Of a stretch of 64,000 bases of DNA, positions 36,201 to 48,275 are shown piece after piece; within the stretch, counting starts at the first letter, position 1; each line of letters starts with the position of its first letter. A model generated the notes under the pieces. It was not told the origin of the DNA. It worked only from the letters and a program-made list of their open reading frames with translations, and ran no database searches. The DNA is from Sphaerosporella brunnea (Eukaryota > Ascomycota > Pezizomycetes > Pezizales > Pyronemataceae). The stretch covers positions 62,001-126,000 of the forward strand of contig VXIS01000088.1 in NCBI GenBank assembly GCA_008704415.1, in the 5' to 3' direction. Made by a program: the position numbers and the translations under genes.

Positions 36201-38250
36201 ATCTCTGATCCGCGAGAAGTTGAAAAATACGGTCTTCATCTCTTGCCGCACAGCGTGCCAATTGACGTTCGTGGTTTATATAATGTTGGTATCAGTCTCG
36301 GCCTTCATATCTGATGATTCCTCTAAGCCCATGACCGAAAGTAGAGTACTTGCTCCATGCTTAGAATATCGTAATTCCTTCTCTTACGCTGTAGTACCGT
36401 GCAAACAGATGTTCTGGGAACGCAAAAGCCGAGACAGTTGCCTTATCTTTGAATTGACTGTGAGATAGTTAATACGTAAACTAATGTGAGGAGAAGGGAA
36501 GGCTTTGCTGTGGTGATGGTTGAGTTGTGCTCGACAGGGATGCCGAGGCGGAGTTGATAAGCAGACATCAGCCGCATGATTGTAGACAGATCCAATGTGG
36601 TGACAGACGTGGTGGGGGAGGTTTGGCTTCGTTTGTGCGTCTGAAACAAATTTATGGCGTATATCCGCATAAATTGAGGCTTCAACCATTGTTTTGGTGG
36701 GTGTGAGCGGAGAAAGCGGCGAGCTAGCGGCCATATGATGGCGGGCATCAACCTTAAATCGCCTTGCAGTGTGAAAGCCGGATGTCAACTTTTCATCACA
36801 TTAAAGGACACAAGATCCTGGCAGTGGTCAACCCTCAGAGGCCGGCGCCGTGACAGCTACCTAGTAAAAATAAGCATCAATTGCAACATCATAGGAGCTG
36901 GACCTGCCGGCCAGAAGGTTGAACAGACGCGCCGTTGCCAAGAGTCCAAGACACTAGCCTTCCCGCCGTCCCTAGTATCCACGTGCTCGCTTCGCTTAAC
37001 TGGGCTGCACACCCCGCTCATAGCGCGTCAATCAGCCAGCCCATGAGTATGTCTCCACAGAAAAACTACTTGCTGAAAAGGCCATAGGGAAATAAAAGCC
37101 CCATGAGAGACTTGCAAGCTTGTCGAAGACGCTGAAGCCGGCATCGATATTGCAGCTTATAATCAAACCTCCTGCTCATGACTCCGTGGTTGATGACTCC
37201 TAAAGCAAAGGGAAAATGTCAATTTATCGTCACAGAGAGGCATGCTTTAGCGTTCTCCTGTTGAGGGCAAGGCATGCCATTGTGCAAGACCCATCTATGC
37301 TTGGGATGAAATTGAAGCAAATCAAGCTATAGGTAGCTGACGAGGGTGGCAACTATTCACAACCATCTGAGAGAACACTCAGAAGACGAGTGGAGTAAGA
37401 TTCTGCCTTGTGAGTGCTCCGGTACATTGAGGAGATAGAGAAAGATGTCGGATATATATGAAACAGCGTCCGGCCTACCATATATCTACCTCTAGGCAGG
37501 TAGGTATTTGATTCTGTCAACTGGATATCGGAAAAATAGGTTCGAGGGGATCACGAGCACCCATTTGATGAAGCGAAAGCCGTCAATTGCACCGCTCTGA
37601 TGACTGTGTGGTTTGTTATTTCAACCAGCGTAATCCACATGATCAGGCCTATGTCCAAATACATGGCGTGTGCGCTCAAAAGTCGAAGCGACGTTTGGTG
37701 ATCGTCGCATCATCACCAAAACAAGCAAAATACAAGAAGCTCGTCACTGATCGTTTTCGTTGAGGCCTGTTCCGCGTTTTGTTGAATGACGGGTTTCGCC
37801 GGAATCGGGAAATCGCATGATCACGCAGGAGACATTGCAGAAAAGGCGAGCCGCCCAAGCAGAGCATCGAACTCCACATCTCCAACGTTTTCTTTCTCTT
37901 GGCCGTGCAACACATACACAGTCGCATCGCACTTCATTGCAACCATCCTTGTCGCGTCGTACGACAAGGCTGTTATCGATATATCTCAACCCCGCCTCGA
38001 GCTTCAAGCGTCGTTGCTGCAACACTCTCCATTCGCTGCTCCCACAACAAGCGACCATTACGCTCGCATATCTCGCCACCTCCTAACTGCCATCATCGTT
38101 GAATAATCTTGCTTCAAGTTCACCGACCGCCAACGCCAAGCTGCCCATTTCGCCGTTGCAGCTCGGAATACCCAGCGGAGCGCGATAAGCTGCTCAGCTC
38201 GCAATCAGGACCTCTGAGCAAACAAACCACCGACTGCAAACACGCCCAGG
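33283..38250. other. Gene-poor region, right half
   Basis: 5 kb with no convincing gene. Contains a 26-nt T tract at about 33488-33513, a CCTCCT/GCAGTGCAGTG simple repeat near 33760-33830, an AGTACTTAGGTAAGTACT palindrome near 33965-33982, and the sds23 leader at the right end. Confidence 0.6.
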
Positions 38251-40033
38251 ATGTCGTCAGACGCCCCTCGCCAAAACCGCCAGTCGTCGCCGGCCACCTA
38301 TGGAGCGCCACCAAGCTTGTCTTCCCGGCCCAGCACCGGTAGTCTCCGAGGCGCGCCCCCGCCGTCCCCACGCTCGCCGTCCCGACATCCTTCTACGCTC
38401 CATACCTCCATGGCAGATCTATTGTCGACGCCTCCATTGCCGAAGCAAGAAGGAGCTGTTCCGAGAGACTGGCGAACCGTTACTGCTGGAGAGCTAGTCG
38501 ACCATCAGGTGCTTCGCTATGTGGAGCTTGACACTCCCGTCGAAACTGCATGCCAGGTACTATCTGTGCCTTTGTTTTGTTGTAATATCTAGTCACGCGC
38601 GCTTCGTAAAGCTCAATGCAGTCGTGATATCTGCTCTTCATGACTGGGCCATCGGGCGTAGAGGCTTGAGCTAATATTTTCACTGTAGATTCTGATTGAC
38701 TACGGACTGTCATCTCTCCCTATTCGCACAGCTCCCAACGACGAGAGTGTATGCGGGACCTTCGACTACACAGATCTAAATGCCTTTTTGCTACTAATCA
38801 TGGGGCTTTACCAACCAGATGAAGACGAGGATTTATCTTCGTTCGAGGAGCTTGCAAAGAAAGCTCGTGCTGGAGGTTCAATTCCGGTGAAGTTGGTAAA
38901 AGATCTTGGAAAGAAGGGTCCTTTCGTCACTGTGCCGGAATCTGCCCATTTGACAAAGGTCGTCGAAACCCTCGGCAGCGGTGTCCATCGCATTGCGGTA
39001 GTGAGGGAGGGAACAAACAAGGTGATCGGGATTATAAGTCAACTGCGTTTAATTCGCTTCTTCTGGGAATATGGAAGATGTTTCTCTAGCATCGAAGCAC
39101 TCTATCCGTGTAGCTTGCGGGAGCTCAACATTGGCTCTAACTCCGTCATCTCTATAAAGTAATTCCCTCTGGCTCACTTTCGATTTCCAGTCTGTTAGCA
39201 CGCAGCCACGAAATCTTTCACAGGGTCTGCTGCATGATCAGTTTCATTGCTAACTAAGAACAGTGGAGACAGGATAGTGCTTGATGCGCTTGAGTTGATG
39301 AACACGGAGGGGGTTTCATCATTAGCTGTGGTTGATAATCAGCACAATGTCATTGGGAACATATCAACAGCTGATGTCAAGGTACGCATAATGCAATGCG
39401 AGTGAGCCCCATGCTGATAGGTCGTTGTTCTAGTACCTCACGAGGTCCAGTTCTATCCCGCTATTAAAGACAACATGCTTCCATTTCCTCACGGTTGTTC
39501 TGACCGATAGAGGACTGACCGATGGCAAAGATTCGTACCCGGTGTTCCATGTCAATCCGCAGTCCTCTTTGGCCCACACGGTTGCAAAGATCGTGGCAAC
39601 GCAAGCACACAGGTGCATATTTCTCGACTCTAATCCCACTATTACCCTTGACTGATCTATCCTTAGGATGTGGATTGTGGAGACGTCTAGCCCTGCATCG
39701 AGCGCTCCTCCAACTCCAACCATTTCTCCAGCGGTTCCGGCCTCAAGCACACTGCCTCCGCATCATCCTTCAGCCTTTTCTCCTCCTGGGAATACCGGCC
39801 TACTGCCAGGAATGAGAATGGGTGGCAGATTAACCGGAGTTGTTTCGCTTACCGACATTCTGCATCTCATCGCTAGAAGTGCCGGACTGGCCCCCGAAGA
39901 TCCAAATGAAGCAAGACGCCAGCGGCGCCGTAGCTCGTCCAGTTCGATGAGGGCGAGCTTCGATCAAGGTAGAAGCTCAATTGACCTTCGTGAGCTGCGA
40001 GAACACCGTGGATCCATCGAAATTCGCAGGTGA
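38251..40033 (+). CDS. sds23: Sds23/Moc1-type CBS-domain protein
   Basis: CBS-domain regulator that in yeasts inhibits PP2A-type phosphatases and links nutrient state to cell-cycle progression. The 479-aa product comes from five exons: 38251-38556, 38689-39158, 39264-39381, 39434-39612 and 39667-40033. A Ser/Pro-rich N-terminus is followed by four CBS-like repeats: the first around ELVDHQVLRYVELDTPVETA with SSLPIRTAP, the second around PFVTVPESAHLTKVV with GVHRIAVVREGTNKVIGIIS, the third around ALELMNTEGVSSLAVVDNQ, and the fourth ending in GRLTGVVSLTDILHLIARS. A proline-rich insert lies in the last repeat and the tail is Arg/Ser-rich (RRQRRRSSSSS), with several possible phosphosites. The layout and length match Sds23 orthologues. 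Confidence 0.92.
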
Positions 40034-40893
40034 TATGTTCACTCTGGCTATGTTTCGACATTTGCAATGCTTGCAGGCTGTCGTATATGAGATTGGCTCG
40101 ACTGTTGTTCCCTTTGTAATATTACTGTTTTCTGCTGGGCTCGTGGTACATGCGCTCGTTGCTGGAGATCACAGGTTTTTTTTGAACGAACACGCAGTTT
40201 GCTTGCATCTTCTTGTTGATGTTTCTTTTACTGGAAATTAACTATAGCGATAAGCAATAAGAGAGAATCATCGGGTGACTGTTGCGGCCCGGAGGGCCTT
40301 GTAGAGCGGAGCGGGGTAGAGTGCTGGCGAGCGGCGTGGAGTGCTGAGTAGTGAGGCGGGGAGGGTTTACCTCCCCGAACGTTCTGGTGGACAATAGCAT
40401 CTTCTTCTTCTTCTGACTGCCGCCTTCTCTGATCGTTAGTGGACTCTACTGCATCCTCATCGTCGTCCGTACGTCAACAGTGACACTGTTGGAAACTGGC
40501 TTTCTAGGCAAGGATAAGGACGAGTGAGATGGTGTGATTAGGGTTTAGGATATCACCGAGTGATATACAATGAAGCTATAAGATGTATAAGACGCAGCTA
40601 GATCAGCCTGTAAGATAGTAATAATACAATTGCCTTTCCCATCACCATCCTACCACCACTTCGGCTAAGCCTCAACACCTACACGTCAACCACTTTCAAC
40701 AGACACTATATGAATGCCAAGAACTCTGGTGAAACGTCAAAAGTTCCTTTAGCGCTTCAGCAAGCACCAAACTACACGAGACACCACGAGACACCATGAT
40801 CATTCGGAGAGCACTGATACGAGGGAGTCTGTAGCCCTTTTGCCAACTATGCGCGGGAAGCCATGCTGAGTGACTCAACTTCTAGGTCGATTG
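40034..40893. other. Intergenic region with a possible solo LTR
   Basis: Holds the sds23 3' untranslated region and a TG...CA bounded segment described separately. No gene seen. Confidence 0.5.
40280..40701. mobile_element. Possible solo LTR
   Basis: A 422-bp segment starts TGTTGCGGCCC and ends TTTCAACA, giving the short inverted TGTTG...CAACA ends expected of a retrotransposon LTR. The interior holds ATATAC/TATAAGA sequence suited to an LTR promoter. The flanking five bases (GTGAC and GACAC) do not form a clean target-site duplication and no second copy is in the window, so this is tentative. Confidence 0.35.
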
Positions 40894-41946
40894 ATGCAGT
40901 CCCCCCTGCGGTCCTTCGTTCGCGGTCTGGGGACCCACCCTCAATCGGACCTTTCCCAAGGAAAGCACCTTCCGGAGCACTCTCAGACTCCCGGAAACCC
41001 CGAAAACGGTTTCAAGAAGCGGCCCATTGACGAAGGAAACCCAATGACGCTGAAAGATGAATTTGAAATGTTGCAGAAATTCAGTATGTTTGCCTCCCCA
41101 ACATCCCCGAGCCGGCGCGATCAAGCCACTCTTCCCGGACATCTGCTTACCTTTCTTCTCTCCTTCCTGCAGGAAAGTCAACCGGAACTCTAGGAACCCG
41201 CATAGCGCCTCACTACAAGCCGCACGCGGCGGCCGCTCACCCGCCTGCCCCGCAGGACATCACGCTTGAGCTCCTCCTCGCGGCCGGCGCGCACCTGGGC
41301 CACTCCACGTCGCTGTGGAACCCCGGAAACCAGCGCTACATCTTCGGTATCCGTCAAGGCATCCACATCATTTCTCTCGAGCAGACGGCGGCGCACTTGC
41401 GGCGCGCGGCAAAGGTTGTCGAGGGCGTCGCCCGCAACGGTGGTCTCGTGCTGTTCGTTGGAAGCCGTCAGGGTCAGGACAGATGCGTTGTTGAGGCTGC
41501 CAAGAGGGCTGGTGGCTGCCATCTGTTCGAGAAGTGGGTGCCCGGAACTATCACAAATGGTTCTAGAATCGTCGGTGCCGGTGCGGTCATCGAGAAGGAT
41601 TTTTCCGACAGGGAAAATCCTAAAGGCCCCATTGAAAATGCGGATCCTATCAGGCCTGATCTGGTCGTGTGTTTGAACCCGCTGGAGAATTATATCATGC
41701 TCCACGAGTGCGCGAGCACTAATATTCCTACTATTGGTGTCATTGATACCGATGCCGACCCTACCTGGGTCACCTATCCCATTCCCGCGAATGATGACAG
41801 GTGAGTTTTCCGTGTGCGCTTTTGGTTTCGATGACTAATTGTATCGATTCAGTTTGCGGTGCACACAGTTGATTGCTGGTATCCTCGGACGTGCAGCTGA
41901 AGCCGGCCGGTTGGCCAGGATTGCAAAAGCAGAAACGCAGTTGTAG
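40894..41946 (+). CDS. MRP4: Mitochondrial small-subunit ribosomal protein uS2m
   Basis: Structural protein of the mitochondrial 37S/28S ribosomal subunit, uS2 family. The 303-aa product comes from exons 40894-41083, 41173-41800 and 41853-41946. The N-terminus MQSPLRSFVRGLGTHPQ is basic and suits mitochondrial import. The uS2 hallmarks follow: LLLAAGAHLGHSTSLWNPGN, IFGIRQGIHIISLEQT, GGLVLFVGSRQGQD, FEKWVPGTITN, and PTIGVIDTDADP then YPIPANDDS. The start at 40894 was chosen because the upstream in-frame codon at 40870 is GTG, not ATG. A 3' end 188 bp from the oppositely transcribed carrier gene makes the two genes convergent. Confidence 0.93.
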
Positions 41947-42133
41947 ATACCTGGGGCGTAGAGGGCATGAATTTTAGGAACCTTGTATTTATAGAAAGAA
42001 ACAGATGTCACGCTCGGTATAGATATCCGGGCTTTTTCTTGTATTACTGCTCTCCTTTCTCCAAAATACAAGTCTATAACAAAGCCATTGGGTATTTTCC
42101 CCTCAATCCTGCCGTTTGCGGCGCTTGCTTGAT

Positions 42134-43433
42134 CTAATTGATCAACCTCATGGTGGTTTCGACGCTGTTTGATGGTCAGAAATCGTTGGACCTAGAAAGT
42201 GAAGAATTGCAAGTGAGGGCATGCATACACAAAGAATGTACCTGCCGATACAGGCATAGCCCTCATGAGGGTCGGCGTCAACCCGCGCCAGAAGCCCATC
42301 AGCCCTTCCTGAGCCCAGACTTTCTTGGTGCAATCGATGGCACCCTTGTACTGCTGCTTCCCGGGTTTGAAGCCATCGGTTTGCAGCTTACTCTTGATCA
42401 CATCGAAGGGATAACTGGCAAGCCACAATGCCTCACCGGCGAGTCCTCCGTACAAGGCGATCTTCCACGAGGGGATGTCCTCACGCTTGGTGTGCTTCAT
42501 GGTTTGCTTCATCAGATACTCGAACGTCAGGAACCACACACCGTACGCTTGCGCCTCACGCAGAAGCGTAACGCCAGTTCCGCGGTACAGTCCATTGCCC
42601 ACACCCGCCACCGAGATCAGCTTCTTGATGCAGTCCAGCGGGCCGTTGTAGAGGGCGTTAGCGCCGTGAGGTTGTGTTTGCAGCCGGATACGGACATGTT
42701 CGATCGGGGAGGAGAGAACGGCTGTGAAGGATACAAAATTAGACATCTCACCTCCTCGCGCAAACATAGAATCTACTCTAGGGTTCATGGAGAGCCGCAC
42801 TGTTTGCGATTCCGGCGGCCGCGCCGGCAAGGTAGTATTGACCGTAGGTCAAGTCCGTGCGCTCTGGGTTGTGTTTCTTGTTGTGGGTCTCGAAACGGCG
42901 GCGGGCTTCATGAAATGCGCCGAATTGCACGGATACGCAGGCACCGATTCCGATCAGAGGCGTCAAAGTTCCCTACACGTCACGCCAAATGGGTAAGATT
43001 GCCGGTCGGCCGATTTGGGTTTGGAGGGGGGGACGGTTTTATAGTGCTGGATTTTTTTTTTTTTTTTTTTTTTTTTTACTTCTTTGCTTTCCGCACCTTG
43101 TAGAATGCCAAAGGACCCTCGTTCTTGTAGATTTTCTTTGCGGCGTCGAACGCATTGGTATAATGTGAGGTGGTTTGCAATCGGACCTTGATGATGTCTA
43201 CGTCGGCAACGAGTGAAGTTAGAAACGCAGGACAACGACACGCGTTCGGCGGGAGAAGGAGAAAACTTGCCGAATGGCTGGCCTATGGAATGAATGTTAG
43301 CTTGCTATTTCAGTGGTGGCCGTCGAATGCTCGAGATACGCATGTTACCAATTAGCACCTGAGCTACACCTCCCGCCGCCCCCGCGAAAAGATCCTTCAA
43401 CATTCGCCCGGCGCCTGCATCGTCACTTCCCAT
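42134..43433 (-). CDS. Mitochondrial carrier, Ymc1/Ymc2-like, with a 12-nt microexon
   Basis: SLC25-type inner-membrane carrier; yeast Ymc1/Ymc2 relatives are linked to glycine, glutamate or oleate metabolism. The 297-aa product comes from six exons: 43349-43433, 43271-43282, 43097-43197, 42801-42972, 42229-42721 and 42134-42164. The total length is divisible by three. The three carrier signatures are PFDIIK, PIEHVR and PFDVIK, at the expected spacing. GTLTPLIGIGACVSVQFGAF is typical of the Ymc group. The second exon is only 12 nt (GCCAGCCATTCG) and supplies most of QPFD, the heart of the first signature; its downstream intron has a GC donor (GCAAGT). The third intron contains a run of about 25 A on the coding strand (T on the plus strand). 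The exact substrate is not predictable from the sequence. Confidence 0.9.
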
Positions 43434-44862
43434 TTTTTGATACGGCCGATTGCACACACGTCACGGTCTGCGCAGATGCGATTGGGTCGTCGGTGGGAGA
43501 CTGGGGAACAAAAGTGGAAGCGATAAGCCTGTTGGGTGTTCAGCAAACTGTAGAAAGAGGACACCGGACGGTTGCATGTCAAGCGACGGGCATAGTACAG
43601 GAAAAGCTGATACAATTTCTTAATGATACATAAGAAAGACTGATTTGCCGGAAGCAGCAAGTATGCTGTTTGCATTGTGGCGTTCTGGCGCAATTTTTTT
43701 GCACTTTTTTTTTTTTTTTTTTAAAAAAAAACAAAAAAAAAACAAACAGACGTGGTCTGCAACAAAAACACCTTCCCAAGCGAGAAAAAAACAGTGCTCC
43801 GGACACTTGGTTACCCGGCTGTGGCTGGCACCACACCAAAATTTGCGGGGTGCGACACTTGCAAGCAGCACCCCCGCAATGCAGCGCTGCACTGCCGTTC
43901 AGGGAGGTAATAGTTTTCATGGGTAGTGGTCTCCAAGGCTCTTTTCATTTCGTACCGTCTCTTCTTTCATTTTTTGTACCAAGTACACTGCCCGGGCGCT
44001 CGGCCTTTTTTTTTTATTTTTGGTGGGGCGTGAGCCGGGTAGCAAGGTGTTCGGATCATTGTATTTTGGTCTAGCAGAGCCTCACTGTCTGGCTTCTGTG
44101 GGAAGGTTTGCTTTCGCCTACTAGTAAGGCGGGCTGGGATAAGGGAAACGTTCTATCTTCACCTGATCACGCGTCTCAGCATGCTTGCTTTGCATGCCGG
44201 TGCAATCGCTGCCGAGCAGGTTTTTCGGGAGAACTAGGTGGCTGTTTGTTGTTCTGGCATTCAGCAGGCAATCAATCGGAGGAAGGAGGGACAGCAAAGA
44301 TGCACCAGGAATTCTGTCGTCCAGGTGGCGGCGCGTTGCTGTTGCTGCTGCTCAGGACGCGTCCCCCCCACTTTGCTGTTGCGGGGTATTGGATCGGCAG
44401 AGCACACGCACGCGCCCTGCCAAAATCTGGAATTTGAGGAGCGCAAACTGCTAGGAAACCCCCTCCAAAAAAGCCGGGGAAATTCAGAAAAAAATCCAGA
44501 ACAAAGTGTAGACGTGTCTGACGAGCCCTGCGATCTGGTTGGAGAGCCCTACCGACAGGGGTGGCGTCGGCAAGCGACGATCTTTCGCTTCTAGAAACGC
44601 GGGCAACGTCCATCGCCAAATCGCCAAATCGCCAAATCGCAAAACTTTATTTGCTTTGCAGCAAACGACCCCTACCGACCCGAGCCTTTCGTCCTTTCGC
44701 AAAAGGACTATATTAAGCCGCGATTTTCTCCTCTTCCCTTCCTTCTTTCATCCTTGACTTTTAACCTCCAACCCCAAACCATCACCACTTCTCCAAGTTC
44801 TTCAGCCACTTTTCGACGACAAACCTCTACTTCATCTAACTTTCATCAACAAGTCAACTGCC
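43434..44862. other. Intergenic region between the carrier and argonaute genes
   Basis: Divergent promoters of the carrier (-) and argonaute (+). Contains an 18-nt T run followed by A-rich sequence at about 43702-43746, able to fold back, and an 8-bp tandem repeat (ATCGCCAA, about 3.6 copies) at about 44612-44640. No gene seen. Confidence 0.6.
44612..44640. repeat. 8-bp tandem repeat in the argonaute promoter
   Basis: ATCGCCAA is repeated three times with a partial fourth copy, about 225 bp before the argonaute ATG. It could be a factor-binding array, but nothing else supports that. Confidence 0.7.
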
Positions 44863-47800
44863 ATGGCTAGTAAGTTGTTCACTCCCCATCATGTTCATGT
44901 TTGATTTCATCGAGCACATTCCATCATATACACCATCATTATCATTCATTCCTTCATCCCACTATGTCATGATGTTTCATGACATGCATACCCTTTATTC
45001 ATCGCATACATTCATGCATCTTCATCGCATACACATACCCGGTCATCATCCTACACCTTGATGACATCTTACCTTTATATCTTTATCTTTACACATACCT
45101 TCATGCATCTTCGTCCATCATACACATGCCTTCATCATATACCGTCAACGATTGTATATACTTCAATCACATCCCTTCATGACATACATCTATCATGCAC
45201 ATCTGTCACCTGAATGTATTGATCATGCCTTCCTTCATCACACACTTCCATTCTCTACTTCACTTCACTCGCTTCTTCTACCGGGGCTGACATTCTTTTC
45301 TCCCATAGCCCGTGGCGGTAAGGCCATGTACAAGTCCGAGTCCGACTATGTTGTTGGGGACTTTCCCCACATCACCGATTGGACCATCCCTAAGCGTCCT
45401 GGATTCGGAACTAAGGGAGCTGTTGCCAAAGTTGCGGTCAACGCTTACCCTGTGACCAAGTTCCCCACCAGTGCTATCTATCAGTACGATGTAAGTTTAT
45501 ATCCACTGACCATTTGTCGTCGTGTGCTAAATATTTTGCCAGTGTAACATTGGCGTGGACGGTTCCAAGAGGGCTTTGATCAACAAGCTTTGGAACCACC
45601 CCAAGCTCCGGGAGAAGTTCGGCAAGGCCAACAGTACCGTCATTTTTGATGGATCCAAGTTGGCTTGGTCCGTTGTTGAAATGCCATTTGGTGACCAGTT
45701 GACCATGATGATCGACTTGGATGAAGGCAAGTTTATCCTTGCTTTTTGTAAGTACTAATGCTAACATGATGATAGACGACGGTCGTACTCGGAGGGGCCC
45801 TGCTCGTGACAACAAGCACCGTATTGTCATCCGCAAGTCTGGCACTGTCCCAATGCAGATCTTGGATGCATACTTGTGTGGCAAGACCGACTACGACAAG
45901 AGCAGCATACTGGCTGGAATCAACTTCCTGGATCATCTCATCCGTGAGACACCTGCCAAGAGGTTTGTTGCCATCAAGCGTTCGTTCTTCCAGAGACAGG
46001 GCCACCGTCTCCTTGAAGGTGGTGTGGAAGCTTGGAAGGGAATCTTTCAGAGCATTCGTGCTGCTCATGGTGGTCGTCTGATCATGAACGTTGACGTTGC
46101 GACGTCTTGTTTCTGGGCCGAAGGGTCTCTGATGCAGTTGGCTGTCAGCCTTACCAGGCTGCGTAAGTACCCTGTACAATTGACATTGTCAACAATTGCT
46201 AACCACTTTGTGTTGCAGAGAGCGTTGAGCAGATGGTCAGCCAGATTACGAAGGACGGTCCTAAGGGCAAGATCATGAGGGAACTGCGTCGCCTGAAGAA
46301 GGTCCAGTTCTTCTGCATGCACCGCGCTCGCGATACGGACGGTTCTCCCAAGAGAATCTACACTGTTGAGGGCTACGAAGAAAAGAGCGCCCGAGATACG
46401 CAGTTCGAGCTTCGTCGTCGTCAGGAAAATGGAGAATACAGTGTCAAGTTAGTATCCGTCGCTCAGTACTACAAGGATACGTACAACTTGCACCTGAAGT
46501 ATCCTGGACTGCCTTTGGTTCGCACGAGAAAGAAGGGCGAGTTCTATCCTATGGAGCTCTGCTTTGTCGCTCCGGCCCAGCGCTATCCATTCAAGTTGAA
46601 CGATAGGCAGACTGCGGATATGATCAAATTCACTGTTCAGCGCCCGAAGGAACGCGAGAACATGATCAAGACGAACGTTCTCCAGTTGGCCTGGGACAAG
46701 GATCCTCTTCTTCGCGACTATGGTCTGGAGGTTAATACCAACATGTTCAGGACTGAAGCTCGCGTTTTGCCGACTCCTCAGATCGCCTACGGACCTGGTT
46801 CTCAGGACCAGAAGTTTGCCCCCAAAGATGGTCGCTGGGATCTGAGAGGCAAGAAGTTTGCGTCCTGGGGTCCAATTGCCCCTGGAAACAACGGAGGATT
46901 GAAGTGTTGGGGTGTAATGGTCTTTGGATCTCCTCGTAGCATCCCTGAGACTGGTGTCAAGGCCTTCTTCAGGGAGATGATCAAGGCAATTGGTCAGCAC
47001 GGTGGTCATGTTGTGATGAAGGTATGAATCTACACAGTTCCTATACTTTTGAACAATACGCTAATAACTTTCATAGGACCCTCCCATCATGTACGCTGAT
47101 GCGACCAAGGCTGTTGGTACCAACCTTTTCGAGCTGTACAAGAAGGCTGGGAACAAAATAAACATGAAGCCTCAGATCCTTTTCGTGATCCTGACTCAGA
47201 AGTCGGCCCAGCCATATAACGATATCAAGGCGTACTGTGATATCCAGTTGGGTACTCCCTCGCAGTGTAAGTCTTTCCCATTGACTATCCTCGACTCTGC
47301 AACTGACGCAATTATCTAGGCATGCAATCCAAGCATGTTGAGCAGGCCAAGGCTCAGTACTGCTCCAACATCTGCATGAAGATTAATGCGAAGATGGGAG
47401 GATACTCTTGCGATCTGGTTTCAACCTTCCACCCTCTGGCCAAGGGTCCTCCTACCATGATCCTCGGTGCGGATGTGTCTCATGCCTCGCCCATGAACCC
47501 TACTGGATCCTATGCTTCAATGGTTGGATCGATAAACGAGCAGGCTACCCGTTTTGCCGCTATTGCCAACACCAACGGCACTAGATCGGAAATGATCTCG
47601 GGTCAGAACGTCTTCAAGTTCTTGATGACTCTTCTGAGAGCGTTCCACGCGAACACGAAAAAGAAGCCTCACCGTATCCTCTATTTCCGTGATGGTGTCT
47701 CTGAGGGAGATTACGAGAAGGTGGTGAGGATTGAGCTGGAGGCCATCAAGGAGGCTTGTCACAAGATGGACTCTACTTTCAAGCCGAAGTTCACTGTTGT

Positions 47801-48275
47801 GGTTTGCTCCAAGCGCCATCACTTTAGGTTCTTCCCTGTCGACCGAATTGCCATGGACCGTAACAACAACCCCGTCCCCGGTACGATTGTCGAGAAGGAC
47901 ATCACCTCGGTTGACCAGTGGGACTTCTACTTGAACTCTCACAACGCTATCCAAGGCACTTCTCGCCCTGTTCACTATCAGGTCATCTTTGATGAGAACA
48001 GGATCCCTCCGGATGCGCTGCAGGCGTTCATCTACAACACCTGCTACACCTACATTAGGGCTACTTGTTCAGTCTCTTTGGTCCCGGCGACCTACTATGC
48101 CCACGTTGCTTCCGCTAGGGCTCGTTGCCACGAGATTGATACTGAAGACCACGTCTCGAGCTATTCTCCAGATGATCCTCGTGAGTTGGTTAGGCGTGAG
48201 GCTCTTGCTCAAGGCAAGATTCCTGCTTTGCGCCCTCTCCACAAGGACATGCAGCAGAAGATGTGGTTCGTCTAA
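44863..48275 (+). CDS. Argonaute, QDE-2-like, catalytic
   Basis: Small-RNA-guided endonuclease of the fungal quelling pathway. The 902-aa product comes from seven exons: 44863-44869, 45309-45490, 45543-45726, 45776-46162, 46219-47021, 47077-47266 and 47320-48275; the sum is divisible by three. The N-terminal domain, PAZ region (around YTVEGYEEKSARDTQFELR to the conserved YPGLPLV...FYPMELC), Mid and Piwi domains are in order. The Piwi catalytic set is intact: Asp in ILGADVSHASP, Glu in the following SMVGSINEQATRF segment, Asp in YFRDGVSEGDY, and His in YYAHVASARARCH. The C-terminus ends KMWFV, near the usual hydrophobic end. Only seven coding bases lie in exon 1, before a 439-nt intron; the third intron (45727-45775, 49 nt) has a GC donor, GCAAGT. 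Confidence 0.96.
44870..45308 (+). other. Long first intron of argonaute
   Basis: GTAAGT...CCATAG, 439 nt, several times longer than most introns here, rich in TTCATC/CATACA-type repeats. It may carry regulatory sequence. Confidence 0.75.

Noticed and set aside
36886..36915. NIIGAGPAG, a FAD-binding-like motif
   Set aside because: It is a single isolated motif in a short frame with no other enzyme segments before or after it.
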